DNA from: G963677915 sp963677915
GTDB lineage: Bacteria > Bacillota > Clostridia > Lachnospirales > Vallitaleaceae
Direction: 5' to 3'
Assembly: GCA_963677915.2 (NCBI GenBank)
Contig: CAXXGE010000034.1
Coordinates: 1 to 24,117 of the forward strand
DNA: 24,117 nucleotides
The position numbers and the translations under genes are program-made. Below the pieces are notes generated by a model, which saw only the letters and a list, made by a program, of their open reading frames with translations, was not told where the DNA came from and made no database searches. Below are positions 8,913-16,553 of this stretch, piece after piece; position 1 is the first letter of the stretch, and each line of letters starts with the position of its first letter.

Positions 8913-10061
8913 GTGACGCCACAGTTTCCGATAGACGACCTGGTTGAAAGAAAATTAGCAGAACTGCATAGATACGGGTATATACTTGGCGGTCATAATG
9001 GGCCCTACTATGATGACGAAACGCCTGTAAGGAATACTGCACATTGGATAACCGTTTTTGGACACTATTTCAACAGGACAAAAGAAAAGAAATATTTTGA
9101 TGCAGTAAAAACATGCGGAGACTATCTGATATCCAATGAAGCAAGGCCAATGAAAGCAAGTTTTTTTTGCCGGCACAATACAAAGAAGGATCACGCAAAT
9201 GGCACCATCGGAACAGCATGGGCAATCGAGGGACTTGTTGCAGCATATAAAATCGTCAAAGACAAAAAGTACATTGATGTTGCTTCAGATGCATTTCTTC
9301 AATTCCCCTTTGATGAGAGATATAAACTATGGAAGGTGATTGATACTGACGGTACTGTTAGGAAGTTTGACATGACATTCAACCATCAGTTATGGTTTTC
9401 TATGGCTGGAATACAACTGCTGAAGGTTATTGAGAATCACGAAATCAAAAAGAGATGCTACATGTTCTTAAACAATCTGCAAAACTCCTTCTCAATCTAC
9501 CGCAATGGATTGGTAAAACACCATATGTTTAATTCTATTACCATTAAGGATTATTTAAGAACTGCTTTGATTAAATGTAAAAGCCTCAAAAATTTCTTGA
9601 TTCACAGAAAAACGATGAGGTACAAGGAGAATGGTTACCACCTTTTCAATATTTATGCGTTTGCGACATTAGAGCATGCAGGTGTTGAGCTGGATTTTTT
9701 TCATTCAAAGAAATTTGAAAAAGCATTGTTGTATTGTTTTAGTAATGAACTATTTGCCTGGTTAGAAGAAAAAAGCATCAATCTGGACGTGAATTCTATG
9801 TTGAAAGTCAAGAACAATACAATCAACATTTACGGTTATCCCTACAATGCGCCGGGATTTGAGTTGCCGTATATTTACAATGCATTTAGATACAGACTTC
9901 CTGATAAAGACATATTTGTACAGAATATCGTAGAAAAACAAAAGAAATTAACATTGAATGACGCCTTGGCGTCATTCAACAGGAGTACAGAGGACGAAAA
10001 CACATTAAATGCAAGAATCTATGAATATCTGAAGATGTACAACCAAGACATCGATTGTTGA
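8913..10061 (+). CDS. (Alpha/alpha) six-hairpin glycosidase-like protein, function unknown
   Basis: A 382-residue, mostly helical protein with no signal peptide or membrane span. Alternating helices with aromatic-rich turns suggest an (alpha/alpha)6 toroid, the fold of GH88/GH105 hydrolases and several sugar epimerases. Supporting segments are RNTAHWITVFGHYF, NGTIGTAWAIEGLVAAYKI and TFNHQLWFSMAG, with WAIEGL and NHQLW matching common toroid motifs. I do not recognise a specific family and cannot assign catalytic residues. GTG 8913 is chosen because AGGGGG at 8901-8906 is 6 bases upstream; ATG 8907 touches that site directly. It ends 35 bp before the preferred start of the flippase gene. In this locus it might trim, epimerise or quality-control a cytoplasmic intermediate; that is inference. 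Confidence 0.62.
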   Translation: MTPQFPIDDLVERKLAELHRYGYILGGHNGPYYDDETPVRNTAHWITVFGHYFNRTKEKKYFDAVKTCGDYLISNEARPMKASFFCRHNTKKDHANGTIGTAWAIEGLVAAYKIVKDKKYIDVASDAFLQFPFDERYKLWKVIDTDGTVRKFDMTFNHQLWFSMAGIQLLKVIENHEIKKRCYMFLNNLQNSFSIYRNGLVKHHMFNSITIKDYLRTALIKCKSLKNFLIHRKTMRYKENGYHLFNIYAFATLEHAGVELDFFHSKKFEKALLYCFSNELFAWLEEKSINLDVNSMLKVKNNTINIYGYPYNAPGFELPYIYNAFRYRLPDKDIFVQNIVEKQKKLTLNDALASFNRSTEDENTLNARIYEYLKMYNQDIDC

Positions 10062-10096
10062 AGAAGTTGAATAGCAAAGGAAGAAGCAAAAGAATC

Positions 10097-11680
10097 ATGC
10101 AAGTGAAAAGGAATCATAAAAATTCAAGAACAAGAAATACCATACTGAATTTGACGACTGGCAGCGTGGGTGTCTTTTTGATTTATTTCATGAAATTCAT
10201 CACAAGGACAGTATTCATCCATACACTGGGTAAATCCTACTTGGGTATAAACGGGCTGTTTGGGAATATTCTCGATTTGCTTTCTTTAGCAGAACTTGGA
10301 GTAGGGCAAGCGCTTGCCTATCGCTTGTATAAACCCTTGGTACATGGTGATACCAAAAGAGTTACTATGTTAATGCAGTTCTACAAAAAGGCGTATGTCA
10401 TCATTGGGAGTGTCATACTCTTCTTGGGAGTAGCAATGATTCCAATGCTGAAATACCTGATAAAAGATCTTCAGTCACTGACAGAGTTAGGAATCAATAT
10501 CACCATCGTATTTTTGCTGTTTCTATTGCAAAGCGTTACATCTTACTGGTTTTTTGCATACAAAAGCGCAATAGTTATTGCTGACCAAAAAGAATACTAT
10601 CTGAATGTTGCTGCATACGGAACATCCATATTAACCTATGGCGCTCAGATTTTTATACTGATTTACTATCAGAACTTCTTGCTCTACGTAGGTGTTATTG
10701 TACTGTTTAATATTCTGCAAAATTTGTTATATGCCAAAATTGCAAATAGACTGTATAGCTATATAAATGAGGCTCCAGACCATAAGCTGCCCAAAGAGGA
10801 GCAACTGGATATTCTTAAGGACTGTGGATCGCTTTTCATTTATAAAATCAATGGCGTTGTCCTTAAGGCTACAGACAATATTGTCCTGTCAGCATTTATT
10901 GGAATTGGCATTGTGGGTCTCTATTCCAATTACTTGTTGATATATGCAACGATCAGAACAATATTGTATAGAGTATTCAGGTCAGCCAAAGCAAGTATAG
11001 GGAACCTATACGCAAATTCTTCAAATAAGGAAAAGTATGATTTCTTCAAAGCTCTAAATCTTCTGACAGTAGTAGTGTATGGTACTGCTGGCATCGGTGT
11101 GATTCTAGTTGCAGACGAACTGATACAAATATGGATCGGATCGTCTTATGTCATAAGCAAACCGTTTAGCCTGCTTATAGGGATAGAGCTGTATACCTTA
11201 GGGCTAAAAAACAACCTGGATCAAGTCAGGAGTGTTATGGGGCTGTTCCGACAGGCAAAGTGGAGACCTTTGGCTGGAATTGTTGTGAATTTAGGGGTTT
11301 CTATATTTCTTGTAAGCAGAATTGGAATATTTGGCGTAATCATTGGAACACTGGCAGCAGATTGGCTAACATTCATGGTATATGATCCAAGAATCATTTA
11401 CATGTATGGCTTCAAGAGCTATAAAAGTGTATGGGAATACTACAAAAAAAATATCCAATATCTTCTGCAATTGGCAATAATTTGCACACTCCTAAAATTT
11501 GTTGCTGATTCAATTCCTTTGGAAATGAATTGGATGCTGATACTCGTGAAAATCCTGCTTATTGGTATAGCTACTCCGGTAATAATGGCTCTTATGAATT
11601 ACAAAAGAAAAGAATTCAAGTATTTGGCAGGCATAGTATTAAAAAAAGATAATCGATGGAGGAAATTATGGAAACGCTAA
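10097..11680 (+). CDS. wzx: Wzx-type oligosaccharide flippase
   Basis: A 527-residue integral membrane protein with about 12-14 hydrophobic spans. The N-terminus contains TRTVFIHTLGKSYLGINGLF and LSLAELGVGQALAYRLYKPL, signatures of the polysaccharide transport (PST/Wzx) branch of the MOP flippase superfamily. Further on, KATDNIVLSAFIGIGIVGLYSNY is equally characteristic (split here only by reading order). It should flip the undecaprenyl-linked repeat unit across the membrane. ATG 10097 is chosen over the upstream in-frame TTG 10055, which lies inside the previous gene; a weak purine-rich stretch (10077-10087) precedes the ATG. The end overlaps the next ribosome site and 13 bases of the GT2 remnant, so that remnant was once coupled to it. 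Length is normal for the family. Confidence 0.9.
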   Translation: MQVKRNHKNSRTRNTILNLTTGSVGVFLIYFMKFITRTVFIHTLGKSYLGINGLFGNILDLLSLAELGVGQALAYRLYKPLVHGDTKRVTMLMQFYKKAYVIIGSVILFLGVAMIPMLKYLIKDLQSLTELGINITIVFLLFLLQSVTSYWFFAYKSAIVIADQKEYYLNVAAYGTSILTYGAQIFILIYYQNFLLYVGVIVLFNILQNLLYAKIANRLYSYINEAPDHKLPKEEQLDILKDCGSLFIYKINGVVLKATDNIVLSAFIGIGIVGLYSNYLLIYATIRTILYRVFRSAKASIGNLYANSSNKEKYDFFKALNLLTVVVYGTAGIGVILVADELIQIWIGSSYVISKPFSLLIGIELYTLGLKNNLDQVRSVMGLFRQAKWRPLAGIVVNLGVSIFLVSRIGIFGVIIGTLAADWLTFMVYDPRIIYMYGFKSYKSVWEYYKKNIQYLLQLAIICTLLKFVADSIPLEMNWMLILVKILLIGIATPVIMALMNYKRKEFKYLAGIVLKKDNRWRKLWKR

Positions 11681-11817
11681 TAAGTATTATAGTCCCAGTC
11701 TATAATGTAGAAGTATATCTGCATAAGTGTATCAATCCCATTTTTAAACTTAGATTCCTGCTGTTTAGAATAGACCCGAGATTGCATAATTTTTTACTGA
11801 AAATTTATAAAAAGTAA
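11668..11817 (+). pseudogene. GT2 glycosyltransferase remnant with the whole centre deleted
   Basis: An ATG with an excellent ribosome site (GGAGGA, 11658-11663) opens a 49-codon frame. Residues 1-22 (METLISIIVPVYNVEVYLHK then CI) are a textbook GT2 N-terminus. The remainder, from about residue 23 (INPIFKLRFLLFRIDPRLHN, then FLLKIYKK), looks like the last 25 or so residues of GT2 enzymes. The roughly 250-300 residues that normally lie between, including the D-x-D site, are gone, and the reading frame survived. The junction is near 11731-11740. It cannot be a functional transferase. It overlaps the flippase stop by 13 bases and was probably the last gene of the operon. Confidence 0.8.
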
Positions 11818-11916
11818 CTCTGAATTCTAGACTCTTCAAAAACGTATAACACAGATATATCGATGGATGTATGATAAAATCAAGTCATATGTGACGAGAA
11901 GGGTTGGCAGGTAAAA

Positions 11917-12024
11917 ATGAAGAAAACTGTGGTGATTGTTCCAGTCGGAAAGACCGGCTACACAGCGGAGAAGCTTAAAGCCTATGGCAATGCAGCAGAT
12001 CTGATCGCCCATCTATATAATTAG
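11917..12024 (+). CDS. Possible 35-residue small protein, unrecognised
   Basis: ATG 11917 follows a weak CAGGT site at 11909-11913 and opens 35 codons beginning MKKTVVIVPVGKTGYTAEKL and ending in AHLYN. The composition is protein-like, with a beta-type hydrophobic start followed by a helix. The frame ends 13 bases before a terminator-like hairpin, as a short gene would. No family is recognised. It could equally be the remnant of a larger gene or the non-coding leader of a lost gene. It lies in the gap between the GT2 remnant and the MITE. Confidence 0.3.
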   Translation: MKKTVVIVPVGKTGYTAEKLKAYGNAADLIAHLYN

Positions 12025-12037
12025 GCAACCATACTGG

Positions 12038-12086
12038 AAGCCGGTTCGATCATCATGTTTAGGCACCCTAACCGGAGCTTTTTTTT
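12038..12086 (+). terminator. Intrinsic terminator-like hairpin
   Basis: AAGC-CGGTT at 12038-12046 can pair with AACCG-GA-GCTT at 12070-12080 (9 pairs with a 2-base bulge and a 23-base loop), followed directly by a run of eight T at 12079-12086. The loop is long for a classical terminator, so it may be part of a larger folded RNA. It would close transcription from the EPS operon or from the small frame at 11917. Confidence 0.5.
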
Positions 12087-12115
12087 GGGTACAATATCCA
12101 GACGCCTTATGGTAT

Positions 12116-12283
12116 ACTAGTGTACTGTATCGCTGATAATCAAGTAAATCTTCTCATCTATTCCGCATCATTGCGTCGTTAGAATTCCTTGACAATACAC
12201 CGCATTGCCTTCGAAATTCTGCCTAGCACTGATGTGGACTATCTGGAATCTTTACTTAATCATCAATGATACAGTACACTAGT
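12116..12283. mobile_element. 168-bp palindromic MITE-like element with 33-bp terminal inverted repeats
   Basis: The ends 12116-12148 and 12251-12283 are inverted copies matching at 29 of 33 positions, and the first 16 bases (ACTAGTGTACTGTATC) match exactly. The similarity continues inward: CCGCATCA and TTAGAATT on the left are answered by CCACATCA and CAGAATT on the inverted right, so almost the whole element folds into one long imperfect hairpin. It has no coding capacity. This is the structure of a miniature inverted-repeat transposable element moved by a transposase encoded elsewhere. I see no clean target duplication. The exact transposase family is not recognised. Confidence 0.75.
12251..12280 (+). 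promoter_or_regulatory. Possible promoter for vanZ carried by the right end of the MITE
   Basis: TTTACT (12251-12256) and TACACT (12275-12280), spaced 18 bases, each match four of six consensus positions for sigma-A boxes and would start transcription about 35 bases before the vanZ ATG. No other promoter is evident between the upstream terminator and vanZ. Weak match, so tentative. Confidence 0.25.
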
Positions 12284-12320
12284 GTTTATGAATAATCAGA
12301 TTACCCGTAGGAGGTCCAAC

Positions 12321-12794
12321 ATGAGAGCCACCATCAGAAAACACTACACCGTCCTATCCTGGCTCGCAGTCCTTGTCTGCATGGGCCTTATCTTTTACCT
12401 GTCGTCCCAGTCGGGAGAAGACTCAGGTCGCCTCAGCGCAATTGTCACAACATTCATCATGAATATCATCGAAAGAATCACCGGCAACTCGGAATTCGAT
12501 CTGGAAACCTTCAACCATGTCGTCAGAAAACTGGCCCATTTCACGGCCTACTTCATTCTGGGATCGCTGCTTTTGAATGCCCTTCATGCCTCGAAAGTAA
12601 GACCGCCGAAGTCACAACGTTATGCATACATAACGGCCACCCTGTATGCGGCTACTGACGAATGCCATCAGATGTTCAGTGACGGGAGAGGGCCCCAGCT
12701 CAGGGACGTCGCCATAGACAGCGCCGGAGCGCTCATCGGTGTCATATTAACAAGCATCCTCATCAGGGAGATTATAAGAATCAAGAACAAATAA
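12321..12794 (+). CDS. VanZ-family membrane protein
   Basis: A 157-residue membrane protein of the VanZ family. Visible hallmarks are a first span (about residues 11-28) leading into IFYLSSQSGEDSG, then RKLAHFTAYFILGSLL (about residues 70-85), ATLYAATDECHQMFSDGRGP and the C-terminal RDVAIDSAGALIGV span. The D-E-x-H-Q and G-R motifs are the conserved core. VanZ of Enterococcus gives low-level teicoplanin resistance, but most chromosomal homologues are of unknown envelope function, and resistance should not be assumed. ATG 12321 is fixed by AGGAGG at 12309-12314, 6 bases upstream. The gene stands alone, starts 37 bp after the MITE and is followed by a strong hairpin. Confidence 0.88.
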   Translation: MRATIRKHYTVLSWLAVLVCMGLIFYLSSQSGEDSGRLSAIVTTFIMNIIERITGNSEFDLETFNHVVRKLAHFTAYFILGSLLLNALHASKVRPPKSQRYAYITATLYAATDECHQMFSDGRGPQLRDVAIDSAGALIGVILTSILIREIIRIKNK

Positions 12795-12808
12795 TGCCAA
12801 AGAACACA

Positions 12809-12844
12809 AACAGGCCCATGAATCAACTGATTCATGGGCCTGTT
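12809..12844. terminator. Perfect 16-bp hairpin after vanZ
   Basis: A perfect 16-bp inverted repeat with a 4-base loop (stems 12809-12824 and 12829-12844, core CAGGCCCATGAATC) lies 14 bases after the vanZ stop. There is no clear T run on the plus side; on the minus side the hairpin is followed by T-rich sequence. It sits between convergent genes and may stop transcription from both. Confidence 0.65.
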
Positions 12845-12943
12845 CATATATACGTGATATATCCCCTCGATATGTCTATATTCTAGCATAATCCGAGAAG
12901 CCTGTGTCGTGGTTGTCATCAACTACAAGATTATTGTCATAAA

Positions 12944-14457
12944 CTAACATTCATCCATGCACTCAAGGAAAGCCTCAACAACTTCGGGATCGAACTGAGT
13001 GCCGGAATGCTGCTTTATTTCCTTGAGCGCTGCTTCTTTGGAGGCGGCCTCTCGATAAGCCCTGGTTTGTGTGATGGCTGATGATGTAGGGGGCTATCGG
13101 TTCCAGTGCGCTCGATGACATGGCAATGCGGTAGCCGATTTCAGGATGCTTTCTCATCTCGGTCCATTCGTCGAGCTCCAGTGGGTGGATGCCCATGCGT
13201 TTGCCTACTTCCTTGGACAGGGCGGCAAGGCGTTCCGCATGTTCCTTGGTCTCGTGGCTTTTTTCAAGCATGGTCGCCTTGATGGCGGATAAAAGGACAC
13301 TGTGGGAGCTCTGGCCGTCTAGCAGCTTTCTTCTGTACATGTAGTCTTCGGCTGTTTTGAAGGCTGTCTGTATCTGTTCCAGCATTGCGTTCGCTTCTGA
13401 GCTAGAGGTTCCTGGAAGCAGGAGGCTGAATTCAGCGCCTCCGGTCCGGGCCAGTATATCGCCGGGCCGCAGGGCTTCCCGAAGGTGTTGTTGATGAACT
13501 TGATGCCATTGATGTCGCCGACGATGACCGACAGCGGGAAATTCCCCTCGGACCGGTGCCTTTTCACTTCAGTATCGAAAAAGCGGCGGTTGTAGACATT
13601 GGTGAGGGGGTCGTGGTAGATAAGGTGAAGAAGGTTCTCAACAGCCGCCTTCTTGCTGGTGATATCCATTGAAAAACCGAGGTAACGGGTATCCGAAAGC
13701 TTGACGGCATCGACTCGGGCGCTGTGATGTCCTTAATTGACATGTTAAGCAGCGTTTCATTGCTGTAGCCTGTCATTTCTGTTGCGGCACGATTGACCTC
13801 GATGTACCGGCCTTTTTCATCTATAACAAAAACGCCATTAGGGGCATTATCAATATAGCTTCTGTGCTTCGTAACACTTACCTTATGGTCCTGCTGGCTC
13901 AGTAGAAGGAGTCCCAGCATGAGACTTGCGGCAGGATAGACGACCATGACCGGCAGCGCAATCCGGTTTATGATATCCAGGTTTTCTGGAGAGGGCAGAA
14001 AGAGCATCAAGCCCAGCATAGCGCCGTGGACTGACACACTCATGGCAAGTACGTTAAGCCAGCGACGCAAGCCCGATAGTTTGTACGACCATTGCCGCCA
14101 AACAAGCCCGATCAATGTACTTAACACGATAACCATGACACCGACACCGGCACCGCTGCCACCCTGCATTATCCTGTAGACGGCGGCGAAGACAACAGCC
14201 GTGGCTGCGGGTACGAGACCGAATACGAATGCGGTGATACTCAGCAGAATAGACCGGGTATCGAAAATGATACCTGGCCTGATTTCGAAGGGCATCGACA
14301 TGACGATGATACAGATAGCTGCAATCAGGAGTCCATTGAAAAAGGGTCTGATCTGTCTGTATCTGTCGGGGATGAAAAAACTGACTTCGTATATGACGAA
14401 GAGAATCAATAGAAATGCGGTGTTGTTAATGAATGCGGTGGTTGTTGTTGTGATCAA
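12944..14457 (-). pseudogene. Decayed membrane PAS-GGDEF-HD (HD-GYP) cyclic-di-GMP signalling protein
   Basis: Read leftward from TTG 14457 (AGAGGT about 8 bases before it), this starts inside agrB. Residues 1-190 form a six-helix sensor of the 5TMR-LytS/YhcK type. A PAS domain follows (YIDNAPNGVFVIDEKGRYIE), then GGDEF, then HD. Lesions are clear. (1) Near 13710-13722 the frame shifts inside PAS; the next frame resumes at DAVKLSDTRYLGFSMDIT. (2) Near 13470-13482 a deletion and frameshift follow NNTFGK, with reading resuming at LRPGDILARTGG. (3) At 13428-13442 the signature reads GGAEF. (4) Near 13165-13172 MGIHPLELDE joins WTEMRKHPEIGY in frame, removing the catalytic HD segment. (5) Near 13056-13072 HHTN joins QAYREA out of frame, removing the GYP segment. 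The true C-terminus (SGTQFDPEVVEAFLECMDEC) ends at 12944. About 505 codons remain. Neither cyclase nor phosphodiesterase activity is plausible. Confidence 0.85.
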
Positions 14458-15016
14458 AGGAGTACCTCTCTTTAAGCATCAAAAGCAGGACTGAGATGAA
14501 CGCCAGGACAATGCAGGCAGCAAAGACGGCAAACCCTAGGGCTGCCAAAAAAGCTGCGGTTATCAGCTCAATAGCCACAATGTTCCGGACGATACTTTTA
14601 TGGTGAGCCCTTTCAGGATCCGAAAGGGGTTTGTTTTTCGATTCCACAGGCGCCAGGCGTACGATTAGAAAGCTTGATGCCAAAGCAACGCAGATGAGAA
14701 CTGGCGCTGTCAGGGTGACCGCATTAATCAGAAACAAAACTGCCGCTATAAGAGCCATTGAATAGATATAGCATCGTATCGGTCCTTCTGCATGGTAACC
14801 ACCCGCATAAGTTCTGAGTCCGGCGTATGCCAGATAGAAGAGTATGGCTTCAGGCAGCATACCGGTGAGGATCCCCAGGATCACAACGGAGAACGTATTG
14901 ATCAGAAGGACAAGAGACTGCTGTATGCCGTAGGCATACAGCTTCTCATCACCGGACGGAACAACACCGCCTGTCACCATCTTCCTGACAATGCTTATGG
15001 AGAGTTTCTCAAGCAT
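14426..15016 (-). CDS. agrB: AgrB-family autoinducer peptide-processing membrane protease
   Basis: A 196-residue membrane cysteine protease that cuts the AgrD precursor, forms the thiolactone and helps export it. The hallmark GLRTYAGGYHAEGPIRCY (residues 66-83) carries the catalytic pair H75 and C82, with the same spacing as H77/C84 of Staphylococcus AgrB. The second signature APVESKNKPLSDPER is also present, and about five membrane spans flank these. ATG 15016 overlaps the end of agrD by 8 bases, so translation is coupled. The C-terminal 32 bases overlap the start of the cyclic-di-GMP pseudogene. Length and motifs are normal, so it should be active. Confidence 0.93.
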   Translation of the reverse strand: MLEKLSISIVRKMVTGGVVPSGDEKLYAYGIQQSLVLLINTFSVVILGILTGMLPEAILFYLAYAGLRTYAGGYHAEGPIRCYIYSMALIAAVLFLINAVTLTAPVLICVALASSFLIVRLAPVESKNKPLSDPERAHHKSIVRNIVAIELITAAFLAALGFAVFAACIVLAFISVLLLMLKERYSFDHNNNHRIH

Positions 15017-15158
15017 TGTGCCTTCTCAGCCTGGATGCGCCTTCGGGCAGTTCGGGCTGGTGCATGATGAACATGCAGGTGGTGTTGACGTTGAGTGCAG
15101 TGACGACCAGTGCAAGACTTGCTACGCAGCCAGCCAGTTTCATGATCATAGTTTTCAT
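15009..15158 (-). CDS. agrD: AgrD-like cyclic lactone autoinducer precursor
   Basis: A 49-residue precursor. ATG 15158 is chosen because GGAGGT lies 6 bases upstream; the longer frame to 15197 starts before that site. It has an amphipathic/hydrophobic leader (residues 1-22, rich in Met, Leu, Ala, Val), a core NVNTTCMFIM (23-32), and a charged tail beginning HQPELPEG. The N-x-C core followed by (H/Y)QPE-x-P is the pattern of clostridial cyclic lactone peptides. Cys28 with four following residues would form a five-residue thiolactone, C-M-F-I-M. Exact trimming of the N-terminal tail is inference. It lies 8 bases into agrB and downstream of the kinase gene, with its own likely promoter. Confidence 0.9.
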   Translation of the reverse strand: MKTMIMKLAGCVASLALVVTALNVNTTCMFIMHQPELPEGASRLRRHNA

Positions 15159-15187
15159 GGCAATACCTCCAAAATTAGTATGGATGC

Positions 15188-15196
15188 ATTGTAGCA
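15188..15196 (-). promoter_or_regulatory. Extended -10 promoter for agrDB
   Basis: On the minus strand TGCTACAAT occupies 15196-15188, a TG-n-TACAAT extended -10 box, 29 bases before the agrD start. The -35 region is weak, as is common for activated promoters. It lies in the 114-bp gap after agrC, which suggests agrDB can be transcribed separately from agrAC. Confidence 0.5.
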
Positions 15197-15226
15197 CCGC
15201 ACTGATTGTTTTGGAGGCAATTGGAA

Positions 15227-15268
15227 AAAACTGCCAGTATTATTGCCAAAAATTAATAGAAACTGGTC
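15227..15268 (-). promoter_or_regulatory. Candidate LytTR (AgrA) operator: two CAGTT repeats
   Basis: Upstream of the extended -10, the minus strand has ACCAGTTTCT and GGCAGTTTTT with CAGTT at 15265-15261 and 15233-15229, 32 bases apart, or about three helical turns. LytTR regulators such as AgrA bind paired direct repeats related to ACAGTTAAG. The match is partial and the spacing wider than the roughly two turns known for AgrA, so this is inference. Confidence 0.3.
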
Positions 15269-15272
15269 TATA

Positions 15273-16553
15273 TTAATAAAGAAATATAATTGCCGATGCT
15301 TTGAATCTGCCTTCCTCAACCGAGATATCCAAGTCGCCATCGTACTTTTTGAGCGTCTTGACGACCTGCTTTAGACCGATGCCGTGGTTCTGTTTGTCTC
15401 TCTTCTTCGTAACAGGCAATCCGTCTTTCAGTTCGATTTCTCCGGTGAAAGGATTGCTGATTTCCAGCAACAGGCGGTTTTTTGAGTAGCGCAGGTCGAG
15501 GTCGATGCTGCCGCCATTCCTTGCGTTCAGGGTGCCTTCGATTGCATTGTCGATCAGGTTGCCGAGCAGCACGGTCAGATCGAAGGTCATCAGAGTCAGA
15601 TGTTCCGGTACGGCGACGATTGCATTTACCGTCACGCCTTTGGCTGCAGCTTCCTGGATCTTGGCGTTTAAGATGCTGTCGATTTCCACGTTTCCTGTAT
15701 TGATATACCTTTCGGTGTTGTCGCTTGTGTCGATCAGCTCGCTGATGTATTTTCTGACCTCGCTGCCTGTCTCCTTGTCCGCCAGTGAAGAAAGGGCGGA
15801 GAGGTGGTTCTTGAAGTCGTGGCGTATGGCCCGTAGGGACTCTTCGGAGGTTTTCATCAGCTGGAACTGGTTGTCGTAGTACTTGTTCTGCTGCACCAGA
15901 AGTTCCCTTTCCAGAGCTTCCTCCGCCTTTATCTGGAGCCTGTCGTATAGGTGGAAAACGAGTACGTTGATGATCAGAAGAGCGGCGATGGAAGAGACCA
16001 CGTTTGCCGCCTGAAGCCCTTCGGCCTGGAACAGGACGACCACTAGGTACATGGAGGCTGCCGGGATACCTATGACGGAAAGCCAGCTCCCCGAGGAGAT
16101 GTCCTGACCTGCCCTTGCCCGCTTGATCCTTCCGAGCAGCAGGACGAGCATGTAGGAAAGCAGCCTGACCAGGATCAGCAGTGCACTGTTGTCGAAGCCG
16201 CTTTTTTCAAGAGCCGACGTGCCGAAGAATCCCGATGCCACGCCGACGATGACCTCTACAATCATGAGAATCAGAAATACGTAGATGGAACCCAGGATTC
16301 TGTGTCGAAGGGTGGCCTCGTAGTTGAAGGACAAGGCGATGAAGGAGCCTATGTTCACAAAAAGCAGGATCAAAGGGATCTCGATGTAGAAGTAGATGAT
16401 GGCTATCAGCACGTTGTAGAGCATGTAGCTGGCGAATTCCACCCATTCTCCGGTCCTGCGTTTGTCGAAGAACAGCCGCATGAACTTGTAGATGGTGTAG
16501 ACACCGAAGAGGCTTGTAAGCATATAGATAATCTGGTAATTGGTTAGTGTCAC
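15273..16553 (-). CDS. agrC: AgrC-like sensor histidine kinase (GHKL)
   Basis: A 426-residue quorum-sensing receptor kinase. The N-terminal 205 residues form about six membrane helices (near 6-24, 44-62, 63-78, 88-110, 123-140, 158-176, 185-202), the usual AgrC peptide-sensing domain. The dimerisation/phosphoacceptor box is RAIRHDFKNHLSAL with H245. The GHKL ATPase shows the N box LLGNLIDNAIEG (N332, N336) and the G box NHGIGLKQVV (389-398). It starts at GTG 16553, overlapping the regulator stop by 4 bases (GTGA), so the two are coupled. It should autophosphorylate on binding the peptide made from the adjacent agrD and pass phosphate to the adjacent regulator. Confidence 0.92.
   Translation of the reverse strand: MTLTNYQIIYMLTSLFGVYTIYKFMRLFFDKRRTGEWVEFASYMLYNVLIAIIYFYIEIPLILLFVNIGSFIALSFNYEATLRHRILGSIYVFLILMIVEVIVGVASGFFGTSALEKSGFDNSALLILVRLLSYMLVLLLGRIKRARAGQDISSGSWLSVIGIPAASMYLVVVLFQAEGLQAANVVSSIAALLIINVLVFHLYDRLQIKAEEALERELLVQQNKYYDNQFQLMKTSEESLRAIRHDFKNHLSALSSLADKETGSEVRKYISELIDTSDNTERYINTGNVEIDSILNAKIQEAAAKGVTVNAIVAVPEHLTLMTFDLTVLLGNLIDNAIEGTLNARNGGSIDLDLRYSKNRLLLEISNPFTGEIELKDGLPVTKKRDKQNHGIGLKQVVKTLKKYDGDLDISVEEGRFKASAIIFLY

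Noticed and set aside
11920..12050. Cyclic-di-GMP-I (GEMM) riboswitch
   Set aside because: GGAAAGACCGG, AAAGCCTATGG and GCCGGTT recall parts of the motif, but the invariant GACGCAAAGC core and the order of elements are absent.
12321..12794. Glycopeptide resistance gene
   Set aside because: VanZ-family proteins are widespread in Bacillota chromosomes; no van ligase or dehydrogenase genes are nearby, so resistance is not supported.
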